Shown here piece after piece: positions 1 to 5,501 of a DNA stretch of 5,941 nt (position 1 is its first letter; each line of letters begins with the position of its first letter). Made by a program: the position numbers and the translations under genes. The notes below the pieces were generated by a model. It worked only from the letters and a program-made list of their open reading frames with translations, did not search any database and was not told the origin of the DNA. This stretch comes from Clostridiales bacterium UBA4696 (GTDB lineage: Bacteria > Bacillota > Clostridia > Oscillospirales > Oscillospiraceae): NCBI GenBank assembly GCA_002404795.1, contig DHKK01000146.1, forward strand, positions 1-5,941. The letters run 5' to 3'.

Positions 1-275
1 AGAAAAGAGTGCGTGGGGACGCGAGGGGCATGCTGCCTCTGATTTTAGGCGGGCCACAATGTTTCGGTCTGGCGTTCCACACGGGACTCATCTCACGAGC
101 GTCTTGGTACGCGCCGCCTGATACGGGGGTATCGAATTTGCAGTTAGTTGCCTTTAAACATTTGCGGCAAAACGTTCTGCGGATAAAAAATTGGGCAGTA
201 CGAATTCGCATTGGTTTTTAAGCTATCGCGGGAAAAGTCCAGAAAAACCGAAGAGGTTTTTCTGGTCGGTTCAAG
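1..275 (+). other. Gene-free structured stretch; possible 3' part of a plus-strand non-coding RNA or 3' UTR
   Basis: No convincing protein is encoded here: the short open frames resemble no family and have no good ribosome binding site. The stretch is visibly less GC-rich than the rnf genes. It holds several small inverted repeats: 24-29 with 35-40 (loop ATGCT); AGGCGG at 47-52 with CCGCCT at 114-119, enclosing about 60 bases; GATAC 120-124 with GTATC 129-133 (loop GGGG); and an 11-bp perfect hairpin 239-249 with 255-265 (loop GAAGA). A plus-strand terminator follows directly, so a plus-strand transcript probably ends here. A 6S-like RNA was considered because a short segment around 53-66 and 83-88 faintly resembles clostridial 6S RNA, but I could not assemble a convincing closing stem, so it stays unassigned. 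The 5' end may lie outside the window. Confidence 0.35.
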
Positions 276-320
276 GAGGTCCGGAGGGAAATCGAAATCC
301 CTCCGGGCTCTTTTTCTTTT
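276..320 (+). terminator. Strong Rho-independent terminator, plus strand
   Basis: CCGGAGGGA at 281-289 pairs perfectly with TCCCTCCGG at 298-306 around an 8-base A-rich loop. The stem can be lengthened by GAG 276-278 with CTC 308-310, leaving a small bulge. A T-rich tract (TTTTTCTTTT, 311-320) follows on the plus strand. The minus strand has no T-tract after the hairpin, so the terminator works in the plus direction only. It ends whatever transcript covers 1-275 and stops it from running antisense into the convergent rnf operon. Confidence 0.85.
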
Positions 321-321
321 G

Positions 322-359
322 CCAGCGTTTTCTTTTGGAGAAGCAAAAGAAAATGCTGG
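322..359. repeat. 16-bp hairpin (inverted repeat) after the terminator
   Basis: Bases 322-337 pair with 344-359 over 16 positions with a single G-T wobble (327/354) and a 6-base loop. The arms carry the pyrimidine-rich core TTTTCTTTT and its complement AAAAGAAAA. No T-tract follows on either strand, so this is not a standard terminator. It may be a small palindromic repeat unit or a 3'-end stabilising structure. From memory, similar TTTTCTTTTGGAGAAGCAAAAG-like palindromes occur between genes in gut Clostridia, but that was not checked here. Confidence 0.55.
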
Positions 360-420
360 ACCGCACCGGAAAATTTGCCGCAGTGCATCGGCTTTTATGC
401 AGTTTTCCCGAAACGTCCAA

Positions 421-550
421 GGCTTCCCCTATGAGGGGAAGCTGTCAGCCGGAGGCTGACTGATGAGGTGGGCACAGCTGCGTAAACGCAAGTACCTCCA
501 CCTCATCCGTCACGGCTTCGCCGTGCCACCTTCCCCTCGTAGGGGAAGGC
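421..550. repeat. Dispersed-type palindromic repeat element made of five hairpins
   Basis: Five hairpins are packed end to end. (1) 422-430 with 434-442, 9 bp, loop ATG. (2) 444-450 with 454-460, 7 bp. (3) GATGAGGTGG 462-471 with CCACCTCATC 498-507, 10 bp, holding a small inner hairpin TGCG/CGCA at 479-490. (4) CACGGC 511-516 with GCCGTG 520-525, loop TTC. (5) 529-537 with 541-549, 9 bp, loop CGT. The outer hairpins (1 and 5) are near copies built on CTTCCCCT/AGGGGAAG, so the element has symmetric ends and could also fold into one long structure. This architecture fits a MITE- or REP-like intergenic repeat. I recall closely similar modules scattered in gut Clostridia genomes, but one window cannot show copy number. 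It has no transposase and no clear coding content. Confidence 0.6.
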
Positions 551-559
551 ATTGGGATG

Positions 560-600
560 AACAAGCACAGCCGCAGCAGAAATCTGCTGCGGCTGGGTTT
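560..600 (-). terminator. Probable terminator of the rnf operon
   Basis: A perfect 13-bp palindrome (568-580 with 583-595, core CAGCCGCAGCAGA) lies 15 bases beyond the rnfB stop codon on the minus strand. Reading the minus strand, the hairpin is followed by TGCTTGTTC, a modest T-rich tract, so it probably ends the rnf messenger. The plus-strand side (GGTTTGTC) is also slightly T-rich, so weak activity in both directions is possible. The position right after the last operon gene supports the call. The weak U-tract limits confidence. Confidence 0.65.
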
Positions 601-610
601 GTCAGATGGG

Positions 611-1444
611 TCACGCGTTGCGGGATCTGTAGGGCTGGACGCGGGAGGCACCGGAGAAGTCGCCGGAGACCATGGCGCCGGTCGGGCAGACCTTGGCGCA
701 TTCGCCGCAGGCGGTACATTTGTCCCAGTCGATGCGGGCGAGGAAGTTATCGACGGTGATGGCACCCTGCGGGCAGGTTTTTTCACACTTATGGCAGCCG
801 ATGCAGCCGGAGGAGCAGACCTTTCGGGTGTACGGACCGTTGTGATAGCTCGAGCAGAGGACCTCGGTGCGGATGATATCCGGCACGATCTCGATGATCT
901 TCTGCGGGCAGGTCTGCGCGCAGATGCCGCAGCCGATGCATGCGGTGTGGTTGACGCAGGCGATGCCGTCCTGCATGCAGATGGCGTTCTGCGGGCAGGC
1001 CCGGGCGCAGTCGCCGAAGCCCATGCAGCCGAAGATGCAGCTGCCGTTGCCGCCGTAGAACAGCTTTGCTGCCGCGCAGGAGGGGATGCCGCGGTAGTCG
1101 GCCTTGACGCTTGTGGCCTCGCAGGTGCCGGCGCACTGTACGACGGCGATCTTTTCCACCACGTCCTCGGCCTCCACGCCGAGCAGCGCCGCGATCTGCG
1201 CCGCGACGGCGTCCGCGCCGGGCACGCAGAGATTCGTCTTCGTGCCGGGCTCAAGCAGGGCCTTGGCGTAGCCGTCGCAGCCGGTATAGCCGCACGCGCC
1301 GCAGTTGGCGCCGGGCAGACATGCGCGGATCTCGGTGAAGCGGGTATCCTCCTTGACGGCCATGACGCTCGAGGCCACAGCCAGGCCGACCGCACAGATG
1401 AGGCCGATGACCGTAACGGCCAGGATCGGGATCAGAATTTCCAT
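611..1444 (-). CDS. rnfB: RnfB, multi-cluster ferredoxin-accepting subunit of the Rnf complex
   Basis: This 277-residue electron-entry subunit takes electrons from reduced ferredoxin at the cytoplasmic face and passes them to the membrane core. Residues 2-28 form one hydrophobic anchor. A four-cysteine [4Fe-4S] domain follows: C48, C51, C56 (motif CGACGYTGC) and C73. Next comes the conserved RnfB linker with C104, C108 and C123. Four ferredoxin-type motifs end the protein: C136/C140/C146/C150 (spacing variant CIFGCMGFGDC), C169/C172/C175/C179, C214/C217/C220/C224 and C243/C246/C249/C253, the last three CxxCxxCxxxCP. This suggests five clusters, more than proteobacterial RnfB and in line with the clostridial type. 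The start follows AGGAGG with good spacing. The gene is last in the operon and the only one with a gap (14 bases) after its upstream neighbour, rnfA. Identification is secure. Confidence 0.97.
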   Translation of the reverse strand: MEILIPILAVTVIGLICAVGLAVASSVMAVKEDTRFTEIRACLPGANCGACGYTGCDGYAKALLEPGTKTNLCVPGADAVAAQIAALLGVEAEDVVEKIAVVQCAGTCEATSVKADYRGIPSCAAAKLFYGGNGSCIFGCMGFGDCARACPQNAICMQDGIACVNHTACIGCGICAQTCPQKIIEIVPDIIRTEVLCSSYHNGPYTRKVCSSGCIGCHKCEKTCPQGAITVDNFLARIDWDKCTACGECAKVCPTGAMVSGDFSGASRVQPYRSRNA

Positions 1445-1458
1445 ATGACGCCCTCCTT

Positions 1459-2052
1459 TTAACCGAACAGCCGGTCGATGATACCGGTCAGACCGAAGAA
1501 CGACAGCGAGACGATCGCCGCCGAGACGAGCGTGATGGGCAGGCCCTCAAAGCTCTTGGGCGGCTCCGCCTCCGCCACGCGCGAGCGCACGCCGGAGAAC
1601 AGCACCATCGCCAGGAAGAAGCCGAGGCCGCAGCCGAGCGCGGTCAGCAGCGCTTCGCCGTAGTTCATGCCGTCGGCGATGACGTTCATCGTCACGCCCA
1701 GCACGCCGCAGTTCGTCGTGATGAGCGGCAGATACACGCCCAGCGACTTGTGCAGCGCCGGGACATAGCGCTTGAGCACGATCTCGACCAGCTGCACGAG
1801 CGCGGCGATGACGAGGATGAAGACGACCGTCTCCATATACGTGAAATCGACCTTGCCCGCGAGCAGGAAGTGATAGATGGGCCAGGTGACGGCGGTGGCC
1901 AACACCTCGACGAAGATGACGGCCAGCGACATGCCGGTGGCCTGGTCAAGCTTCTTCGAGACGCCGAGGAAGGGGCAGATGCCGAGGAACTTGACGAGCA
2001 CGTAGTTGTTGGTGATCGCGGCGGTCAGAATGACGAGGATCATGGTCTTCAT
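1459..2052 (-). CDS. rnfA: RnfA, integral membrane core subunit of the Rnf complex
   Basis: This 197-residue very hydrophobic protein has about six membrane segments. It carries the RnfA signatures LGICPFLGVSKK (residues 23-34) and LPLITTNCGVLGV (108-120). Cysteines C26 and C115 lie in these two motifs. In the related RnfA/RnfE and NqrD/NqrE pairs the equivalent cysteines bind an iron-sulfur centre at the interface of the two inverted subunits, which moves electrons across the membrane. The length is normal for the family. The chosen ATG is preceded by AAAGGAGG about 10 bases upstream and overlaps the rnfE stop as ATGA. A second in-frame ATG at codon 4 is a less likely start. Stop is TAA. Confidence 0.97.
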   Translation of the reverse strand: MKTMILVILTAAITNNYVLVKFLGICPFLGVSKKLDQATGMSLAVIFVEVLATAVTWPIYHFLLAGKVDFTYMETVVFILVIAALVQLVEIVLKRYVPALHKSLGVYLPLITTNCGVLGVTMNVIADGMNYGEALLTALGCGLGFFLAMVLFSGVRSRVAEAEPPKSFEGLPITLVSAAIVSLSFFGLTGIIDRLFG

Positions 2053-2723
2053 TTCGCAGCCGCCTCCTTTCCGCTGCAGGATGCCTTGCCGCAGCCGGGG
2101 CAGCCTGCGCAGCCGAATTCCTTCTTCTTGATGGCCTTGCCCTTGGAGATCTTATTGATGAGCGCGATCATGCAGCCGAACACGAAGAAGCCGCCGGGGG
2201 CCATGGTCAGAATGCCGATGGGGTTTTCGTGGAACCAGGGGACGGGCAGGCCGCAGAATGTGCCGCAGCCGAGCGTTTCGCGGATGGCCGCCATGGCGCA
2301 GATGGCGAGCGTGAAGCCGATGCCCATGCCCGCGCCGTCAATGGCGGAGTCGACGACGCCGTGCTTGCTGGCGTACATCTCGGCCCGGCCAAGGATGATG
2401 CAGTTGACGACGATCAGCGACAGATACACGCCCAGCGACTGATACAGGCTGAAGGCGTAGGCCTCCATCACCAGCTCCACGACCGTGACAAAGCCCGCGA
2501 TCACAACGATGTAGCAGGGGATGCGCACGGGGTCGGGCACGATCTTGCGGATGGCGGAGATGGCCATGTTCGACAGGATCAGAACGGCCGTGGCCGCGAT
2601 GCCCATGCCGAAGGCCGCGATGACCGACGTGGAGATGGCCAGCGTCGGGCACGTGCCGAGCACGAGCACGAGCACGGGGTTCTCCTTGATGAGGCCTTTC
2701 AGAAAGTTCTGTAATTTGCTCAT
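2049..2723 (-). CDS. rnfE: RnfE, integral membrane core subunit with a cysteine-rich C-terminal tail
   Basis: This 224-residue protein has about six membrane segments and is homologous to RnfA. Signatures are ENPVLVLVLGTCPTLA (residues 14-29) and SLIVVNCIILGRAE (102-115). C25 and C108 match the cysteines that, with those of RnfA, hold the membrane iron-sulfur centre in the Rnf/Nqr family. The membrane part ends near residue 192 and is followed by a basic stretch (KGKAIKKK, 194-201). Then comes a small tail with C205, C208, C211 and C216 (CxxCxxCx4C), which looks metal-binding and is not part of the core fold. The ATG has AAAGGAGG 7 bases upstream and overlaps the rnfG stop as ATGA. The 3' end overlaps rnfA the same way. 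Confidence 0.96.
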   Translation of the reverse strand: MSKLQNFLKGLIKENPVLVLVLGTCPTLAISTSVIAAFGMGIAATAVLILSNMAISAIRKIVPDPVRIPCYIVVIAGFVTVVELVMEAYAFSLYQSLGVYLSLIVVNCIILGRAEMYASKHGVVDSAIDGAGMGIGFTLAICAMAAIRETLGCGTFCGLPVPWFHENPIGILTMAPGGFFVFGCMIALINKISKGKAIKKKEFGCAGCPGCGKASCSGKEAAAK

Positions 2724-3259
2724 TGCTGCGCCTCCTTTACAAGCTCAAACGCCTCGAACGCGGTCTCGACACAGCCGCGGTAGGCGGTGGAGGTGATGGT
2801 CGCGCCGGAGATGGCGCTGACGCCGGAGAGGGAAGCGTCCTGCCCGGCGTACTGGCCGGTGTAGCTCTCGTTTGCGGTCTGGCCGCCGAGCGTGGTGGTC
2901 TCGGACGAGACGTCCATCGTCCGGCAGGTGCGGATGCGGCCGTCCATGCCGATGACGCACAGGACCTGGATGGTGCCGCCGAAGCCCTTGCCCTCGACGG
3001 TGAACAGATAGCTCGTGGGGGTCCCGGCTGCGTCCAGCGCGGCGTAGGCGCTGACGACGCCATCCGGCAGGTCTGACTCAATGGGGGCAAAGTCGGCTGC
3101 GTCCGGCACGGCGTCCAGCCGGGCCTGCTGCGCGCGGGCCTCGGCGTTGGCGGCGGAGACGGGGGCGGTGAAGTGGTTCACCACGGCCAGAGCCGCGGAC
3201 GTGAGCAGGCAGATGACCACCAGCACGACGATGGATTTTACGATCTCTTTGTTTTTCAT
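2720..3259 (-). CDS. rnfG: RnfG, covalent-FMN subunit of the Rnf complex
   Basis: This 179-residue protein has an N-terminal membrane anchor (about residues 8-28) followed by an extracytoplasmic FMN-binding domain. The FMN attachment site is VSAISGATITS (147-157), with T154 as the expected residue that ApbE-type transferases link to FMN. GKGFGGTIQVLCVIGMDGRI (90-109) is also typical of the family. The usual Asp three residues before SGAT is Ser148 here. The frame stays open far upstream, through rnfD, but the real start is the ATG at 3259: it overlaps the rnfD stop as ATGA, has GGAGGTG just upstream and begins with the expected anchor. The length is slightly short for the family. Electrons pass between RnfD and RnfG flavins during ion pumping. 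Confidence 0.95.
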   Translation of the reverse strand: MKNKEIVKSIVVLVVICLLTSAALAVVNHFTAPVSAANAEARAQQARLDAVPDAADFAPIESDLPDGVVSAYAALDAAGTPTSYLFTVEGKGFGGTIQVLCVIGMDGRIRTCRTMDVSSETTTLGGQTANESYTGQYAGQDASLSGVSAISGATITSTAYRGCVETAFEAFELVKEAQQ

Positions 3260-4161
3260 GCCGGCACACCTCCGAGCGGTTTGCTTCTGGTCCATTTGGA
3301 CAGGTACGGCGTGAGGATATTCATAAAGAGGATGGCGAAGGACACGCCCTCGGCATAGCTGCCGTAGAAGCGGATGAGGCAGGTCAGCAGACCCGCGCCG
3401 ATGCCGAACAACGCCCGGCCCCAGCAGGTCTGCGGCGCGGTCACATAGTCGGTCGCCATGAAGAACGCGCCCAGCAGCAGACCGCCCGAGAGGATCTGCC
3501 GCACCGCATCCTGCCCAAGGATCAAAGAGAGGACGAACACGGTCCCGACGAAGCACACGGGCGTCTGCCACGTGATGACGCCGCGGAGGAGCAGATACGC
3601 CCCGCCGAGCAGCAGCGCCAGCGCACAGGTCTCGCCGATGCAGCCGCCGTGGTTGCCGAGCAGCAGGGTCCAGAGCTCCGGCTTCTGCCCGGCGGCCAGC
3701 TGCGCCAGCGGCGTGGCGGAGGAGACGGCGTCGGGGAAGACCCAGGCCGTCATGGTCTTGGAGAACGAAAGGAACAGCACGATGCGGCCCACGAGCGCGG
3801 GGTTGGCAAAGTTCTTGCCGATACCGCCGAAGAGCTGCTTGACCGCGACGATGGCGACCAGACAGCCGAACACGGCCTGCCACAGCGGGATGGACACCGG
3901 CAGGTTGTAGGCCAGGATCACGCCCGTCACCACGGCGGACAGATCATCGATCGTGGAGGGCTTGTGGCAGAGCTTTTCAAAGCCCCACTCGAAAAACACG
4001 CACGCGGCGGTGCACACCGCCGTCACGAGCAGCGCCCGCCAGCCGAAGATGATCACAGCGGCGATCAGGGCCGGCAGCAGGGCGATGAGCACGTCGCCCA
4101 TGATCTTCCGGGTCGTTGCGCCGGAATCGATATGCGGGGAAGCGGAGATCACAAGCTTCAT
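3256..4161 (-). CDS. rnfD: RnfD, integral membrane covalent-FMN subunit of the Rnf complex
   Basis: This 301-residue protein is in the NqrB/RnfD family. It begins MKLVISASPHI, a typical RnfD start, and has about eight to ten membrane segments. The covalent FMN site is DAVSSATPLA (residues 144-153), fitting the Dxx(S/T)xAT flavinylation pattern with T150 as acceptor. GNHGGCIGETCALALLLGGAYLL-type sequence (169-191) and the MATDYVTAP motif (235-243) are further family signatures. RnfD is a central part of the ion path in Rnf complexes. The frame runs on upstream inside rnfC, but the ATG at 4161 is preferred: it follows AAGGAGG by 10 bases and overlaps the rnfC stop as ATGA. The 3' end overlaps rnfG by ATGA. 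Length is slightly below the proteobacterial RnfD. Confidence 0.96.
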   Translation of the reverse strand: MKLVISASPHIDSGATTRKIMGDVLIALLPALIAAVIIFGWRALLVTAVCTAACVFFEWGFEKLCHKPSTIDDLSAVVTGVILAYNLPVSIPLWQAVFGCLVAIVAVKQLFGGIGKNFANPALVGRIVLFLSFSKTMTAWVFPDAVSSATPLAQLAAGQKPELWTLLLGNHGGCIGETCALALLLGGAYLLLRGVITWQTPVCFVGTVFVLSLILGQDAVRQILSGGLLLGAFFMATDYVTAPQTCWGRALFGIGAGLLTCLIRFYGSYAEGVSFAILFMNILTPYLSKWTRSKPLGGVPA

Positions 4162-5501
4162 TTCTGCACGGCCTCCTTCTTTGCGTCGATCTTTTCGCTC
4201 TGCAGCTTGCGCCAGGCGGCGAGCTTCGCCTTGGCAAGCTTGTTGGTCTGCACCAGCGGCCGGTGCGCGGGACAGCCGAACGAGCAGCAGCCGCACTCCA
4301 TGCAGAGGTTGACCTTGAACTCGGCCAGCCGCTCCATATCCCCGGCTTCATAGGCCGCAACGATATGCGACGGCATGAGGCGCAGCGGGCAGTGACGGAT
4401 GCAGCGGCCGCAGCGGATGCAGGCCGTAGGCTCCGGCAGCACGGCGTCGGCCTCGGACATGGCGAGCACGGCGTTCGTGTTTTTGAGCACCGGCTGCTCC
4501 AGATCCGGCACGGCGATGCCCATCATCGGCCCGCCGTAGAGGACCTTCCTGGGCTCCTGGCAGAAGCCGCCGGACTGCTCAAACACATCCGCGAGCTTCA
4601 TGCCGATGGGGACGATGACGTTCTTGGGCTTGGCGACGGCCGAGCCGTCGACCGTGATGCACTTTTCGACCAGCGGCATGCCGGTATTGCAGTAGCGGGC
4701 GATGTTGGCGAGCGTGGTGCAGTTGAGCACGATCGCGCCGACGTCGAGCGGCAGCTTGCCCTCCGGCACGATCTTGCCGATGGTGTTGTAGATCAGCACC
4801 TTTTCGCCGCCCTGCGGGTAGAGGGACTTGAGCGCGCAGACCTCCATGCCGTCCGCATCCTTCGTGAGCTTCCGGTAGAGCTGGATGCAGCGGGGCTTGT
4901 TGTCCTCGATGGCGAAGATCACGCGGCGCACCTGCAGGAAATGCTGCACGAGTCGCGCGCCCTCCATCAGCTCGTCCGAGCGGTCGAGCATCGTGCGGGT
5001 GTCGGAGGTGATGTACGGCTCGCACTCCGCGCCGTTGATGATGACGGCCTGGACCTGCTCGAGATTCTTGACGGTCAGCTTTACGACCGTCGGGAAGCCC
5101 GCGCCGCCGAGGCCGACCATGCCGCTGGCGCGGACGGCGTCGAGAAAGTCCTGCATCGTCTCGAGCTTCGGGGGCTGGAGCTCGGGATCCGGCTCCTGCT
5201 TGCCGTCAGCGGCGATGACGACGGTCTGCATGAGCCGTCCGCCGGAGCCGACCTGCTGGCCGATCTTCTTGACCGTGCCCGAGACGCTCGCGTACACGGG
5301 CGCGGACACGAAGCCGCCGGCTTTGCCGATCAGCTGGCCGACCCTGACGCTGTCGCCGGGCTTGACGACCGGGATGGCGGGCGCGCCGATGTGCATGGAC
5401 ATCGGGATCTCCACCGTCTCGGGAATGGGCAGGCGCAGCGCAGCCAGCTCCGCGGTGTTTTTGCGGTTCGGCACGTGTACGCCGTGGATGTGTAGTCTCA
5501 T
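4158..5501 (-). CDS. rnfC: RnfC, NAD(H)-binding peripheral subunit of the Rnf complex
   Basis: This 447-residue soluble subunit exchanges electrons with NAD+/NADH at the cytoplasmic face and resembles the 51-kDa subunit of complex I. Residues about 35-95 form an N-terminal lipoyl/barrel-sandwich-like domain (VKPGDSVRVGQLIG and SVSGTVKKI). The glycine-rich nucleotide site GMVGLGGAGFPTVVK is at 127-141, and INGAECEPYITSD at 155-167 belongs to the FMN/NAD region. SLYPQGGEKVLI (226-237) is the SLBB-preceding motif common in the family. Two [4Fe-4S] motifs follow: C361/C364/C367/C371 and C400/C403/C406/C410, with an extra C405. The C-terminus (418-447) is charged and Lys-rich, likely helical. The ATG has GAGGAGG upstream and overlaps the stop of the preceding gene as ATGA. 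Confidence 0.97.
   Translation of the reverse strand: MRLHIHGVHVPNRKNTAELAALRLPIPETVEIPMSMHIGAPAIPVVKPGDSVRVGQLIGKAGGFVSAPVYASVSGTVKKIGQQVGSGGRLMQTVVIAADGKQEPDPELQPPKLETMQDFLDAVRASGMVGLGGAGFPTVVKLTVKNLEQVQAVIINGAECEPYITSDTRTMLDRSDELMEGARLVQHFLQVRRVIFAIEDNKPRCIQLYRKLTKDADGMEVCALKSLYPQGGEKVLIYNTIGKIVPEGKLPLDVGAIVLNCTTLANIARYCNTGMPLVEKCITVDGSAVAKPKNVIVPIGMKLADVFEQSGGFCQEPRKVLYGGPMMGIAVPDLEQPVLKNTNAVLAMSEADAVLPEPTACIRCGRCIRHCPLRLMPSHIVAAYEAGDMERLAEFKVNLCMECGCCSFGCPAHRPLVQTNKLAKAKLAAWRKLQSEKIDAKKEAVQK

Noticed and set aside
41..135. 6S RNA
   Set aside because: Short stretches recall clostridial 6S RNA, but no long closing stem with a central bubble could be built, so it is kept only as a hypothesis to test.
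138..190. Sigma-70-like promoter for a plus-strand small RNA
   Set aside because: TTGCAG and TTGCGG boxes exist, but the A/T-rich -10 candidates are at the wrong spacing (about 11 to 15 bases).
9..221. Open frame of about 70 codons on the plus strand
   Set aside because: It would need a GTG start, has no ribosome binding site or recognisable motif, and overlaps hairpin-rich sequence. It could be the tail of an upstream gene, but nothing supports that.
191..463. Plus-strand open frames across the terminator and hairpins
   Set aside because: They run through an intrinsic terminator and palindromic repeats and encode no recognisable protein.
421..550. CRISPR array
   Set aside because: The hairpins differ in sequence and there are no evenly spaced identical repeats with unique spacers.
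557..1462. Long plus-strand open frame opposite rnfB
   Set aside because: It is antisense to a certain gene, rich in Ala/Gly/Asp as expected from complementing high-GC codons, and has no family resemblance.
4116..5495. 459-codon plus-strand open frame opposite rnfC
   Set aside because: It is a high-GC shadow of rnfC, with composition biased to Ala, Asp, Leu, Arg and His and no motif.
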